DNA from: Saprospiraceae bacterium
GTDB taxonomy: Bacteria > Bacteroidota > Bacteroidia > Chitinophagales > Saprospiraceae
Direction of reading: 5' to 3'
Length of the DNA stretch: 38,737 bases
NCBI GenBank assembly: GCA_020629915.1
Contig: JAHDCK010000003.1
Coordinates: forward strand, 1-38,737
Each line of letters begins with the position of its first letter. The stretch's first letter is position 1. Below the pieces are notes generated by a model. That model worked only from the letters and a program-made list of their open reading frames with translations. It was not told where the DNA came from and made no database searches. This document shows, one piece after another, positions 26,557 to 33,936 of the stretch. The position numbers and the translations under genes are program-made.

Positions 26557-27638
26557 TATGCTTTTATTTCCTGGATTTGTGGATTAATTTCAATTCGCAA
26601 ATTATGAATAAACCAAGATAATATTGGAATAACAATTGCCGCTCCAATTAAATCAATGGAGGAAATAGTACCATAAAGGAAAATATTTAATCCTCCTACC
26701 AAAAGTGCTAATCCCAAACTCCATATTAAACTATTGAAATATAAGTTTTTATCAAAATTTAAAATTAGCGAATTTAATGTGAAAGTTTGACTGCGGAAAC
26801 CAAGAACAATTAGTCCTAACAAACTAAGACATAAAACTATTAATCCCCATTCCCCAACAGTAGGGATAGTAATGACTGGGGGAGCAGCACTTGGACAACT
26901 CGCACCATCATTATTACTAGAAGGAGCCGTTGTTGTAGATAAAAATACCTGATAACCAATACTTGGGGCAATCGTAAAAATATCTCCAGTAGCATTATTA
27001 AAGGCATAAACATTACCATCTGATGCAGCCCATACTGCTCCATAGTCCCCTGCAGGGATAGTAATGCCAAAAGAACTAACTATTCCTGTAGCTGGGTCAA
27101 TAATGATTAAACTTGAAGCTCCAGCTTCAATTCCATATAATAACCCATCAACTGGATTAAACGCTAAATCAAATACATTTACAGAGGAAGAAAGAGTTAG
27201 AGTAGTAGAAGTTAACCCAACGACATCAATTACCTCAATTGTTCCAATAGAACCTCCTAGCATGACATAAAAATTGCCTGCTAAATCAAAATCACCAGCA
27301 TTATAATTAGGAACTCCAGACACAGGTAACCCTGCCACTGCTCCAAGATTAGTTACTGTACCTGTAGCATCAATTAATAATAAATTATCATCTGGATCTA
27401 GTCCATAAATCAAATTATCTAATACATTATATCCAATTGCATTATATCCGGGGTTTACTCCCCCAATATTAGCAAAAGTACTTGTCGCTACATCCAACTC
27501 AGTCAACTGACCACTCAGCACCTGATAAAATCCAGCCTGACAAGTAAAAGGCGTTTGCCCGTAACTCTGACCAAATAAAATAAGACTCAAAAAAAGTGTA
27601 AAGGTTTTGGGGTTTAATAAAGATAAAAACTTTTTCAT
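26556..27638 (-). CDS. Exported protein with IPTL-CTERM-like motif and C-terminal membrane tail
   Basis: A 360-residue protein with a signal peptide (residues 1-28, ending SYGQ). Residues 35-245 are made of weak repeats such as NLIYGLDPDDNLLLID and GLLYGIEAGASSLIII, resembling the propeller-like DUF6923 domain. IPTVGEWGLIVLCLSLLGLIVLGFR (258-282) resembles an IPTL-CTERM sorting tail, in which the hydrophobic helix and Arg normally end the protein. Here another 78 residues with two more membrane segments (about 303-321 and 327-345) follow. It sits between sugar-nucleotide genes and the exporter with its own terminator; its role in the glycan system is unknown. Confidence 0.7.
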   Translation of the reverse strand: MKKFLSLLNPKTFTLFLSLILFGQSYGQTPFTCQAGFYQVLSGQLTELDVATSTFANIGGVNPGYNAIGYNVLDNLIYGLDPDDNLLLIDATGTVTNLGAVAGLPVSGVPNYNAGDFDLAGNFYVMLGGSIGTIEVIDVVGLTSTTLTLSSSVNVFDLAFNPVDGLLYGIEAGASSLIIIDPATGIVSSFGITIPAGDYGAVWAASDGNVYAFNNATGDIFTIAPSIGYQVFLSTTTAPSSNNDGASCPSAAPPVITIPTVGEWGLIVLCLSLLGLIVLGFRSQTFTLNSLILNFDKNLYFNSLIWSLGLALLVGGLNIFLYGTISSIDLIGAAIVIPILSWFIHNLRIEINPQIQEIKA

Positions 27639-27760
27639 AGTTAATATTTTAGTGATGAAAAACGGTTTTGGGGTGCAAAGAAAGCCTTTTTTTGCCTTTT
27701 TTGCTATACATAATACGTTTGTTTTTGTATTGTGCTGCCTGCAAGTTATATATTAATGTG

Positions 27761-28798
27761 TTAAATTTTGGGAAGCTGGATAAATTCTGCCTCCATCCGT
27801 TCTATCATCTCCACAACTTTCATGCCTTCTAATGCATTTGTGGTTATGCTCTTTTTTCCCCTCAGTACATCTACTACATTTTGGATGACCTGGTGGTGAT
27901 TATTTGCCGAACCTTTATAGGTTCCGTAGTCATTGGCTGGGTTAGAAGGAGACAACTCTGGCATTTTATAGTTTTCTATATGACAATATTCTACTTGATC
28001 CATATATTGCCCTCCAATTTTTACCGTTCCTTTTTCTCCAAGAATAGTCAGGCTACTCTCAAAGTTTTTATCCCAAACTGCCGTGGAATAATTAAAGCAA
28101 CCCATTCCACCCTCATTAAATTCAAACTGTACCATCCCCGTATCAGGGAAAGGCGTGCTGTGCTGGTGCTTGTAATTCGCAGATTGACTTTTTATATTTG
28201 AAATGTCTCCAAACAACCAGTACATCATATCTATAAAATGTGAAAATTGGGTATATAATATTCCGCCATCTAAAGTCTCGTCTCCATGCCAGGCATGTTT
28301 TACGCCATCGGGAAAGTAATACCGATCATCCCGGTTCCAATAGCAATTGATTTGCACTAATAATATTTTACCTAATATTTTATCATCAAGCACTTGCCTG
28401 ATCCATTGGGCAGGAGGGGAGTAGCGATTTTGCATCACACAAAACACCTGTTTGCCTGCAGTCAAAGCTGTATGAATCACTTCTTCACAATTAGCCCGAC
28501 TCAACCCCATTGGTTTTTCGATAACGACGTGTTTGCCAGATTGTAAAACTTCAATAGCTTGTTCGGCGTGAATACCATTGGGCGTACAAATACAAACGAC
28601 TTCCAATTCGGGATGCGCTTCCAGCATTTCAGATACCTTATTATAATAAGGTAGGGGAGAAGTGGCTAATTGCGATGTTGTTTTAGGTAGAATATCGCAC
28701 AAAGCAACAACTTCACAGTCGGGATGGGAAGCAACGGTTTCCGCATGGCGTTTGCCGATATACCCACAACCAATGATTCCGAATGAAATTTTATTCAT
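27761..28798 (-). CDS. Gfo/Idh/MocA oxidoreductase, WbpB-like
   Basis: A 345-residue NAD(P)-dependent oxidoreductase. GIIGCGYIGKRHAE (7-20) is the Rossmann motif and VIEKPMG (92-98) carries the conserved Lys (K95). NCYWNRDDRYYF, DGGILYTQFSHFIDMMYWLFGDI and NHHQVIQNVVDVLRG are typical of the WbpB/WlbA group, which oxidises the C3 hydroxyl of UDP-GlcNAcA. With the dehydrogenase at 31154 and the WbpD-like acetyltransferase it would supply steps of UDP-2,3-diacetamido-uronic acid synthesis; a clear WbpE aminotransferase is missing in the window. The gap to galE is zero bases. Confidence 0.85.
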   Translation of the reverse strand: MNKISFGIIGCGYIGKRHAETVASHPDCEVVALCDILPKTTSQLATSPLPYYNKVSEMLEAHPELEVVCICTPNGIHAEQAIEVLQSGKHVVIEKPMGLSRANCEEVIHTALTAGKQVFCVMQNRYSPPAQWIRQVLDDKILGKILLVQINCYWNRDDRYYFPDGVKHAWHGDETLDGGILYTQFSHFIDMMYWLFGDISNIKSQSANYKHQHSTPFPDTGMVQFEFNEGGMGCFNYSTAVWDKNFESSLTILGEKGTVKIGGQYMDQVEYCHIENYKMPELSPSNPANDYGTYKGSANNHHQVIQNVVDVLRGKKSITTNALEGMKVVEMIERMEAEFIQLPKI

Positions 28799-29812
28799 TT
28801 AGAACAATTGCTGTTTTTTTTCTTCCCACGTCCAGGCAGACTGCATGATGTCATCAATATTTCGTTCGGGTATCCAGTTGAGCAGGGTGCGGGCTTTTTC
28901 ATAATTAGCATAAATCGCAATGACATCCCCGGCACGGCGATCGCCGATTTTATAATTTAGTTTTTGACCTGTTGTTTTTTCAAAAGCTGTAATCGCTTCC
29001 AAAACGCTCACGCCATCCCCACTGCCCAAATTAAATATTGTATAATTATCATTTGTATTTGTAGCGAACTCCATCGCTTTGGTATGGGCATCAGCCAGAT
29101 CTTCTATATGGATATAATCCCGAATACAAGAGCCATCTCGGGTCGGATAATCATCTCCAAATACAGTCAGGTGACTTCGTTGCCCAGTCGCAGCTTCCAT
29201 AATCACCGGCACCAGATTTTGAGCTGGATTGATAGGAGATTCGCCTAGCTCTCCACTATGATGTGCCCCTGCCGGATTGAAGTAGCGAAGGATAATTGCA
29301 TTTAAATCAAACGAATTTAAAGTATCTCTTATAATTTCTTCGCACATTTGTTTGGTGCGAGCGTAGGGAGATTCAGCTTGTTGAATGGGCGTTTCTTCCG
29401 TAGCTGGCAATTTTTCAATATTGCCATAGACAGAGCAGGAAGATGAAAAAATTAAATTTCTCACCTTGTATTTTTTCATATTTTTTAAAATACTCAGTAA
29501 GCTGTTCAGGTTGTTTTGAAAATAGAGTAGGGGCTTTTCTACCGATTCCCCAACTGCTTTTAAAGCCGCAAAATGTATGATCCCTTTTATATCCGGATGG
29601 TCTTCAAAGATTTGTTCAGTTGCTTCTGCATCCGTCAAATCAATATTATAATTATGTATTTGTTTGTTTGTTATTTTATTGATGCAATCCAAGATTACCG
29701 GACTGGCATTGATAAAATTATCCACGGAAACAACTTCATATCCTTTACTCACCAAATCGAGAATCGTGTGACTCCCGATATATCCGCAACCGCCTGTGAC
29801 TAAGACTTTCAT
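28799..29812 (-). CDS. galE: UDP-glucose 4-epimerase
   Basis: A 337-residue short-chain dehydrogenase/reductase. The Rossmann motif TGGCGYIGSH (6-15), DNFINAS (31-37), the catalytic Ser in FSSSCSVYGN (122-131) and Y150-x3-K154 match GalE, as do RYFNPAGAH and the C-terminal GSGDGVSVLEA. It interconverts UDP-glucose and UDP-galactose, or the N-acetyl forms, in the cytoplasm, providing donor for the glycosyltransferases. It directly precedes the WbpB-like gene on the same transcript. Annotation is secure; preference for Glc or GlcNAc cannot be read from the sequence. Confidence 0.93.
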   Translation of the reverse strand: MKVLVTGGCGYIGSHTILDLVSKGYEVVSVDNFINASPVILDCINKITNKQIHNYNIDLTDAEATEQIFEDHPDIKGIIHFAALKAVGESVEKPLLYFQNNLNSLLSILKNMKKYKVRNLIFSSSCSVYGNIEKLPATEETPIQQAESPYARTKQMCEEIIRDTLNSFDLNAIILRYFNPAGAHHSGELGESPINPAQNLVPVIMEAATGQRSHLTVFGDDYPTRDGSCIRDYIHIEDLADAHTKAMEFATNTNDNYTIFNLGSGDGVSVLEAITAFEKTTGQKLNYKIGDRRAGDVIAIYANYEKARTLLNWIPERNIDDIMQSAWTWEEKKQQLF

Positions 29813-29871
29813 TTAAATCCTAATTATTTTTTTTCATATGGAAGTAATCATTCTAATAAAATACCTCTTTT

Positions 29872-30459
29872 TCAGGAAGTTGTCAAGTGGGTCGTTTTTA
29901 CCACCTGTCCATTGTTTAAGGAATAATGTTCCCCACTCTCCGGGCAAACTGCCATCCCATTCCCATCAAATTCCAACCGATGCCCGTATTCGCTGATCCA
30001 ACCGATTTGCTTAGAAGGATTTCCGACAACGAGTGCATAAGGCTTCACAGCTTTGGTCACAACAGCTCCTGCTCCGATGAAAGCGTATGCCCCAATATCA
30101 TTCCCACAAACTATTGTCGCATTGGCTCCAATGGAAGCTCCTTTTTTAACTATTGTTTTTTGATATTCATTTTTTCTATTCACTGCACTTCTTGGGTTGA
30201 TAACATTAGTAAAAACCATAGAGGGACCGAGAAAAACATCGTCCTCACAAATCACACCCGTGTAGATGGACACATTGTTTTGCACCTTGACATTTTTACC
30301 TAGGACGACCTGCGGAGAAACCACGACATTTTGTCCAATATTACAATTTTCCCCTATCATACAATTTGGCATAATATGGGAGAAGTGCCAGATTTTTGTG
30401 CCGCTTCCAATTTGGCAACCTTCATCAATAATGGCTGTTTCATGGGCAAAATAACTCAA
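29872..30459 (-). CDS. wbpD: WbpD-like UDP-amino-sugar N-acetyltransferase
   Basis: A 195-residue left-handed beta-helix acetyltransferase if started at the TTG at 30459, where the family sequence ([17 protein letters not shown]) begins. The frame stays open to a GTG at 30513, but the extra 18 residues come from a hairpin region and lack homology. [36 protein letters not shown] (in part) and [10 protein letters not shown] are the hallmarks of WbpD/WlbB enzymes, which acetylate the 3-amino group of UDP-GlcNAc3NA. It forms a likely pathway with the WbpB-like and TviB-like genes nearby. Confidence 0.85.
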   Translation of the reverse strand: MSYFAHETAIIDEGCQIGSGTKIWHFSHIMPNCMIGENCNIGQNVVVSPQVVLGKNVKVQNNVSIYTGVICEDDVFLGPSMVFTNVINPRSAVNRKNEYQKTIVKKGASIGANATIVCGNDIGAYAFIGAGAVVTKAVKPYALVVGNPSKQIGWISEYGHRLEFDGNGMAVCPESGEHYSLNNGQVVKTTHLTTS

Positions 30460-30502
30460 TTTTTTATATAAAATTTTAATAAAAAATACGGCTCCGCCTT
30501 CG

Positions 30503-30520
30503 ATAAGTCGCACGACTTAT
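30503..30520. repeat. Hairpin at the 5' edge of the wbpD-like gene
   Basis: ATAAGTCG-CA-CGACTTAT forms an 8-bp perfect stem with a 2-base spacer. The alternative GTG start of the wbpD-like gene (30513) lies inside it. No T-run follows in the minus direction. Confidence 0.5.
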
Positions 30521-30547
30521 AGTCTAAAAAATGATATGTTTTATTCA

Positions 30548-30565
30548 AGAACAAGGTTTTGTTCT
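30548..30565. repeat. Small hairpin between upxY and wbpD-like genes
   Basis: AGAACAA-GGTT-TTGTTCT makes a 7-bp perfect stem with a 4-base loop. It is the middle of three hairpins within about 100 bases downstream of the UpxY gene. Confidence 0.45.
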
Positions 30566-30574
30566 GGTATTTTA

Positions 30575-30605
30575 GTCATAAGGTGACTTCAAGTCACCTT
30601 ATGAC
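30575..30605. repeat. 14-bp perfect hairpin just after the upxY gene
   Basis: Arms 30575-30588 and 30592-30605 (GTCATAAGGTGACT and its complement) leave a 3-base loop. On the minus strand it lies 5 bases after the UpxY stop and is followed by TAAAATACC, a poor T-run. A T-rich flank exists only on the plus strand. It could be a weak terminator, a pause site or an RNA-processing hairpin. Confidence 0.6.
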
Positions 30606-30610
30606 TTCTT

Positions 30611-31147
30611 TTATTTTATTCTCCTCAAATACTGAGGTTCAATATTTACCTTTAAAGAATAACCAAGGGTTTCCATTTCAATAATCACCTGGCGATTCGT
30701 TTTATCTATTAATTTACCTCGTAGTCCTGTCAATCCTCCACCAATCACCTCTACTTTATCTCCTTTATTAAAAATACCTTCCTCTACTTCCAATTCGGTT
30801 TTTTCTCCAATCACCCTACGCATAATATCCATCTCTTCTTCTGGGATAGAAATAAGGTTTTGAGAAAAGCGCACAAATTTAACCACATGTTCGGTTTTTA
30901 AAACTTCTAAGTACTCTTGTTTTAAAATTTTCACGAAAATGTAGCAACTGATTAGGGGTAGTTGCACTTGTTTCACCTTTTTGGAGTAGCGTCGGGTAAA
31001 ATGCTGAATGGGTAAATAGACTTCAATCTCTTTATCTGTCAATAATTTTAAAACGAGCTTTTCCCGTTTGTAGCGGGTATAAACCGCAAACCATTTCGCG
31101 TCTGTTTCACTCAAATGGTTAATAGATATATTTTCAGATTTCTCCAT
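30611..31147 (-). CDS. UpxY-family NusG-like transcription antiterminator
   Basis: A 178-residue NusG paralogue. The NGN domain starts with KWFAVYTRYKREK (18-30) and includes YLPIQHFTRRYSKK and ISCYIFVKI. A KOW motif follows at FNKGDKVEVIGGGLTGLRGKLID (about 126-148, in part). UpxY proteins in Bacteroides allow RNA polymerase to read through the long capsule operon in which they are encoded. Here it is third in a 33-gene operon, 6 bases after the dehydrogenase gene, and a terminator lies upstream of that gene, so an operon-specific antitermination role is likely. Confidence 0.9.
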   Translation of the reverse strand: MEKSENISINHLSETDAKWFAVYTRYKREKLVLKLLTDKEIEVYLPIQHFTRRYSKKVKQVQLPLISCYIFVKILKQEYLEVLKTEHVVKFVRFSQNLISIPEEEMDIMRRVIGEKTELEVEEGIFNKGDKVEVIGGGLTGLRGKLIDKTNRQVIIEMETLGYSLKVNIEPQYLRRIK

Positions 31148-31153
31148 ATTGTA

Positions 31154-32449
31154 CTACAATCGCCAATAGAGAATCCCGTTATCTTTTTCATTGGGGTAAA
31201 GGCTTTTCAAATCCATAAGAATGGAGTTTTTCTTAGTTATAGATTTAAAATATTCAAAATCATGAGATTTATATTCATCATGTGCTACGGCCACAACAAC
31301 GGCATCGTAGTCATCCGAAATTTTATCTACTAAGGTGAGATTATATTCATGAGCGACTTCATTAGGGGAAGCATAAGGATCTGCCAGATGAACATTGACA
31401 GAATATTGCATCAATTCCTTTACCAGATCCACCACTTTACTATTTCTAATATCTGCCACATTTTCCTTAAAGGTAATTCCTTTTACCAGCACCTTTGTTG
31501 CCTTCGGACTTTTCCCTTGTTTGATGAGTAATTGCACCAATCGCTTAGCCACATAAGCCGGCATCCCGTCATTGATCCTCCGACCACTCAATATCACCTG
31601 AGGATCATAGCCCAGTTGTTTGGATTTGTGTAATAAATAATAAGGATCCACTCCTATACAATGCCCACCTACCAGACCTGGATAAAATTTCAGAAAATTC
31701 CATTTCGTCCCTGCCGCCTTAATCACCTCTTGCGTATCAATATCCATTTTATCAAATATGATTGCCAACTCATTCATAAAAGATATATTCAAATCTCTCT
31801 GAGTATTTTCAATCACCTTTGCGGCTTCTGCCACTTTTATAGAGCTGGCTTTATATATACCCGCCTCTATTATAGAATCATATACTTTGGCAATTTCTTC
31901 CAGAGCTTCTTCATCACTTCCGGATACTATTTTTAAAATTTTAGTCAGCGTATTCACTTTGTCTCCGGGATTGATTCGCTCTGGAGAATATCCTATCTTA
32001 AAATCTTCTCCGAGTTTCAACCCAGATAACTTTTCTAAAATAGGCAAACAATCTTCTTCAGTACACCCTGGGTATACAGTTGATTCATATATTATATAAT
32101 CTCCTTTTTTTAAAATTTTCCCGATACTTTCCGACGCACTCAGGACAGGTTTCAGATTGGGTACTTTGTGGTCATCTACAGGTGTGGGAACAGCTACAAT
32201 GTGAAAGTGTGCTTCTTCCAAATCAGCAGGGTTGGAAGTAAATTTTATATCTGTATTTTCAAATTCTTCAGCCTCAAGTTCCTGAGAAGGATCTTCTCCA
32301 CGTTGCATCATTTCCACCCGAGGCTGACTAATATCAAAACCAATAACACTATACTTTTTGGCAAATTCTAAAGCCAAAGGTAGCCCAACATACCCCAAAC
32401 CAATGACGGAAATTTTGGCTTTTTTGTTTTGGATTTTTTCGAATATCAT
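31154..32449 (-). CDS. tviB: UDP-N-acetyl-hexosamine 6-dehydrogenase (TviB/WbpO type)
   Basis: A 431-residue nucleotide-sugar dehydrogenase that oxidises C6 of UDP-GlcNAc or UDP-GalNAc with two NAD+ to the uronic acid. The Rossmann motif SVIGLGYVGLPLA lies at residues 14-26, VPTPVD at 88-93, ESTVYPGCTEE at 122-132, and the catalytic Cys C264 in GLVGGHCIGVDPYYL. The GLVGGHCIGVDPYY form is that of TviB/WbpO rather than WbpA (GLGGHCIPIDP). The uronic acid adds negative charge to the polymer and may feed the WbpB-like gene. The ATG lies downstream of a terminator hairpin. Confidence 0.9.
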   Translation of the reverse strand: MIFEKIQNKKAKISVIGLGYVGLPLALEFAKKYSVIGFDISQPRVEMMQRGEDPSQELEAEEFENTDIKFTSNPADLEEAHFHIVAVPTPVDDHKVPNLKPVLSASESIGKILKKGDYIIYESTVYPGCTEEDCLPILEKLSGLKLGEDFKIGYSPERINPGDKVNTLTKILKIVSGSDEEALEEIAKVYDSIIEAGIYKASSIKVAEAAKVIENTQRDLNISFMNELAIIFDKMDIDTQEVIKAAGTKWNFLKFYPGLVGGHCIGVDPYYLLHKSKQLGYDPQVILSGRRINDGMPAYVAKRLVQLLIKQGKSPKATKVLVKGITFKENVADIRNSKVVDLVKELMQYSVNVHLADPYASPNEVAHEYNLTLVDKISDDYDAVVVAVAHDEYKSHDFEYFKSITKKNSILMDLKSLYPNEKDNGILYWRL

Positions 32450-32460
32450 TATTGTTGCTT

Positions 32461-32519
32461 AGTTTCAATAAAAAGAAAGAGGCAGGACAATACCCTATGA
32501 CAAAAAAATGCCCTGCCTC
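32461..32519 (-). terminator. Intrinsic terminator/attenuator after the first operon gene
   Basis: The minus strand has GAGGCAGG (32519-32512) and CCTGCCTC (32486-32479), an 8-bp GC-rich stem with a 25-base loop, followed by TTTCTTTTTATT. It lies between the winged-helix gene and the dehydrogenase gene, whose ATG is 12 bases beyond this element. Read-through would be needed to express the rest of the operon unless a second promoter exists. Confidence 0.65.
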
Positions 32520-32520
32520 C

Positions 32521-33054
32521 TTAATCTTTACTCCATAACAGGAGTGGTTTGGGATTATATCCGCCCCAATCGATTCCCCTCAATTCATCATTACTATAAA
32601 TCAAATACCGAATCTTCCGCTGGATAAGTTCCTCGGCTTTATCCACCAGTTTCAACAGGTAATGCTTATCTATATCTCCTACAAAGATCAAATCAATAAT
32701 TCCGCTATCCAGGCCTTTGGCCAATTCACCCACTACAAAAACTTTCTCCACATCTCCTAACCGCTCTATCACCTCCTCAACTATTCTATCAAAACCTATA
32801 TATTTTAATAGAATATTATGAACTTCATTAAATAACGGATGCTTGGTATTGGCTCGAAAATACTTGCGGTTGCCTTTTTTAAAAGACTCCAGCATTCCCG
32901 CTTCTTCAAATTTATTTAACTCCAACCGAATACCATTTGTGGACTCGCCAAACTCTCCCTCCAAATGTCGCAAATAGGAAGTCGTATTGCTGTTGAGGAA
33001 AAACTTCAACAACAACTTAATCCGCGTTTTGGAAGATATGAGTGCTTCTATCAT
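32521..33054 (-). CDS. Winged-helix regulator with nucleotidyltransferase-like domain
   Basis: A 177-residue protein. Residues 1-75 form an ArsR-like winged helix (KTRIKLLLKFFLNSN, then GIRLELNKFEEAGMLESFKKGNRKYFRAN in type), the rest resembles a minimal nucleotidyltransferase fold. VFVVGELAKG with IDLIFVGDID replaces the usual GSxxRG and SDxDL motifs, so the active site seems degenerate. It is the first gene of the polysaccharide operon and has a good promoter in front, suggesting a DNA-binding regulator of the locus. Its ligand is unknown. Confidence 0.7.
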   Translation of the reverse strand: MIEALISSKTRIKLLLKFFLNSNTTSYLRHLEGEFGESTNGIRLELNKFEEAGMLESFKKGNRKYFRANTKHPLFNEVHNILLKYIGFDRIVEEVIERLGDVEKVFVVGELAKGLDSGIIDLIFVGDIDKHYLLKLVDKAEELIQRKIRYLIYSNDELRGIDWGGYNPKPLLLWSKD

Positions 33055-33079
33055 CTGTATTAAAATGATAATTGAGTAA

Positions 33080-33108
33080 CAAATTTACTCATTATTCGGA
33101 AATTTCAA
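33080..33108 (-). promoter_or_regulatory. Bacteroidota-type promoter for the polysaccharide operon
   Basis: On the minus strand TTG (33108-33106) and TAAATTTG (33087-33080) match the -33 and -7 elements of Bacteroidota primary sigma factor, spaced 18 bases. A start near 33073 would leave a leader of about 20 bases before the ATG at 33054. It is in the divergent gap shared with the DUF2490 gene. Confidence 0.55.
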
Positions 33109-33189
33109 TACTCAAACTTCTTTTTTTTCATGGTTTTTTTCAATTTTACATTCAAATCCAACAAAATCAAACACTTATAGACCCTATCT

Positions 33190-33936
33190 ATGAAAAAAAT
33201 ATTATTACTCTTTATTTGGACTTTTCCTCTCTCCATAATCGCACAGGAAAATCCCGAAGTTTTCAGCTCTTTCAATGCCTGGCATAACCTAAACATTGGA
33301 TTAAAACTTCCCCAAAATACCACCCTTTTTGTGGAAGGTCATTGGAGGGTAGCTGAAACCTATAGCACAAATCTCCAATTTCTTTGCCGTCCCGGCTTTC
33401 GATGGAGTCCTTCTAAAAAAATCACCCTTGATGCAGGCTATACTTATATTAAAACATATCCCTATGGAGATCTCCCTGTTCCAATTCCAGTCATTCAACA
33501 CAACATCTGGGAACGTCTCAACTTCAAACAAAAGATAGGGAAGATTTCATTAAGTCATCGCTTTTGGGTAGAACATCGCTGGAATTCTATCATCGTTACA
33601 CAAGAGGAAGATTTAATCTTGGATGGTTATAACTTTGATCACCGGGGCCGTTACCGAATCACCGGAAGTACTCCCGTCCCAAAAGTTAAAGAAAATGCAC
33701 TGAGTTTTTATCTCTTCTATGAACCCATGATGATTTTTTATAAAAATACAAGGCCAAAAAAGTTTGACCAACACTGGATAGGGACGGGTCTTAATTATAA
33801 AATAAATCCTAATTTAAAAGTAAATCTAGGCTATATGCACCAAACCATCAGAAAAGGAGATGGCAGCCAATATGAAAGTAATCCGACCCTTACTTTTGGG
33901 GTTTTCCTTTCTATTTCTCCTTTTAGTGCCCCTTAA
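33190..33936 (+). CDS. DUF2490 outer-membrane beta-barrel protein
   Basis: A 248-residue protein with a signal peptide (residues 1-19, ending SIIAQ) and alternating hydrophobic strands typical of a small outer-membrane barrel. SSFNAWHNLNIGLKLPQNTTLFVEGHWR, then LFYEPMMIF, QHWIGTGLNYKINPNLKVNLGYMHQ and the final FGVFLSISPF fit DUF2490 proteins, which are common in Bacteroidota and have no known function. It is transcribed away from the glycan operon from a 135-base shared gap, and may be an unrelated neighbour. Confidence 0.8.
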   Translation: MKKILLLFIWTFPLSIIAQENPEVFSSFNAWHNLNIGLKLPQNTTLFVEGHWRVAETYSTNLQFLCRPGFRWSPSKKITLDAGYTYIKTYPYGDLPVPIPVIQHNIWERLNFKQKIGKISLSHRFWVEHRWNSIIVTQEEDLILDGYNFDHRGRYRITGSTPVPKVKENALSFYLFYEPMMIFYKNTRPKKFDQHWIGTGLNYKINPNLKVNLGYMHQTIRKGDGSQYESNPTLTFGVFLSISPFSAP

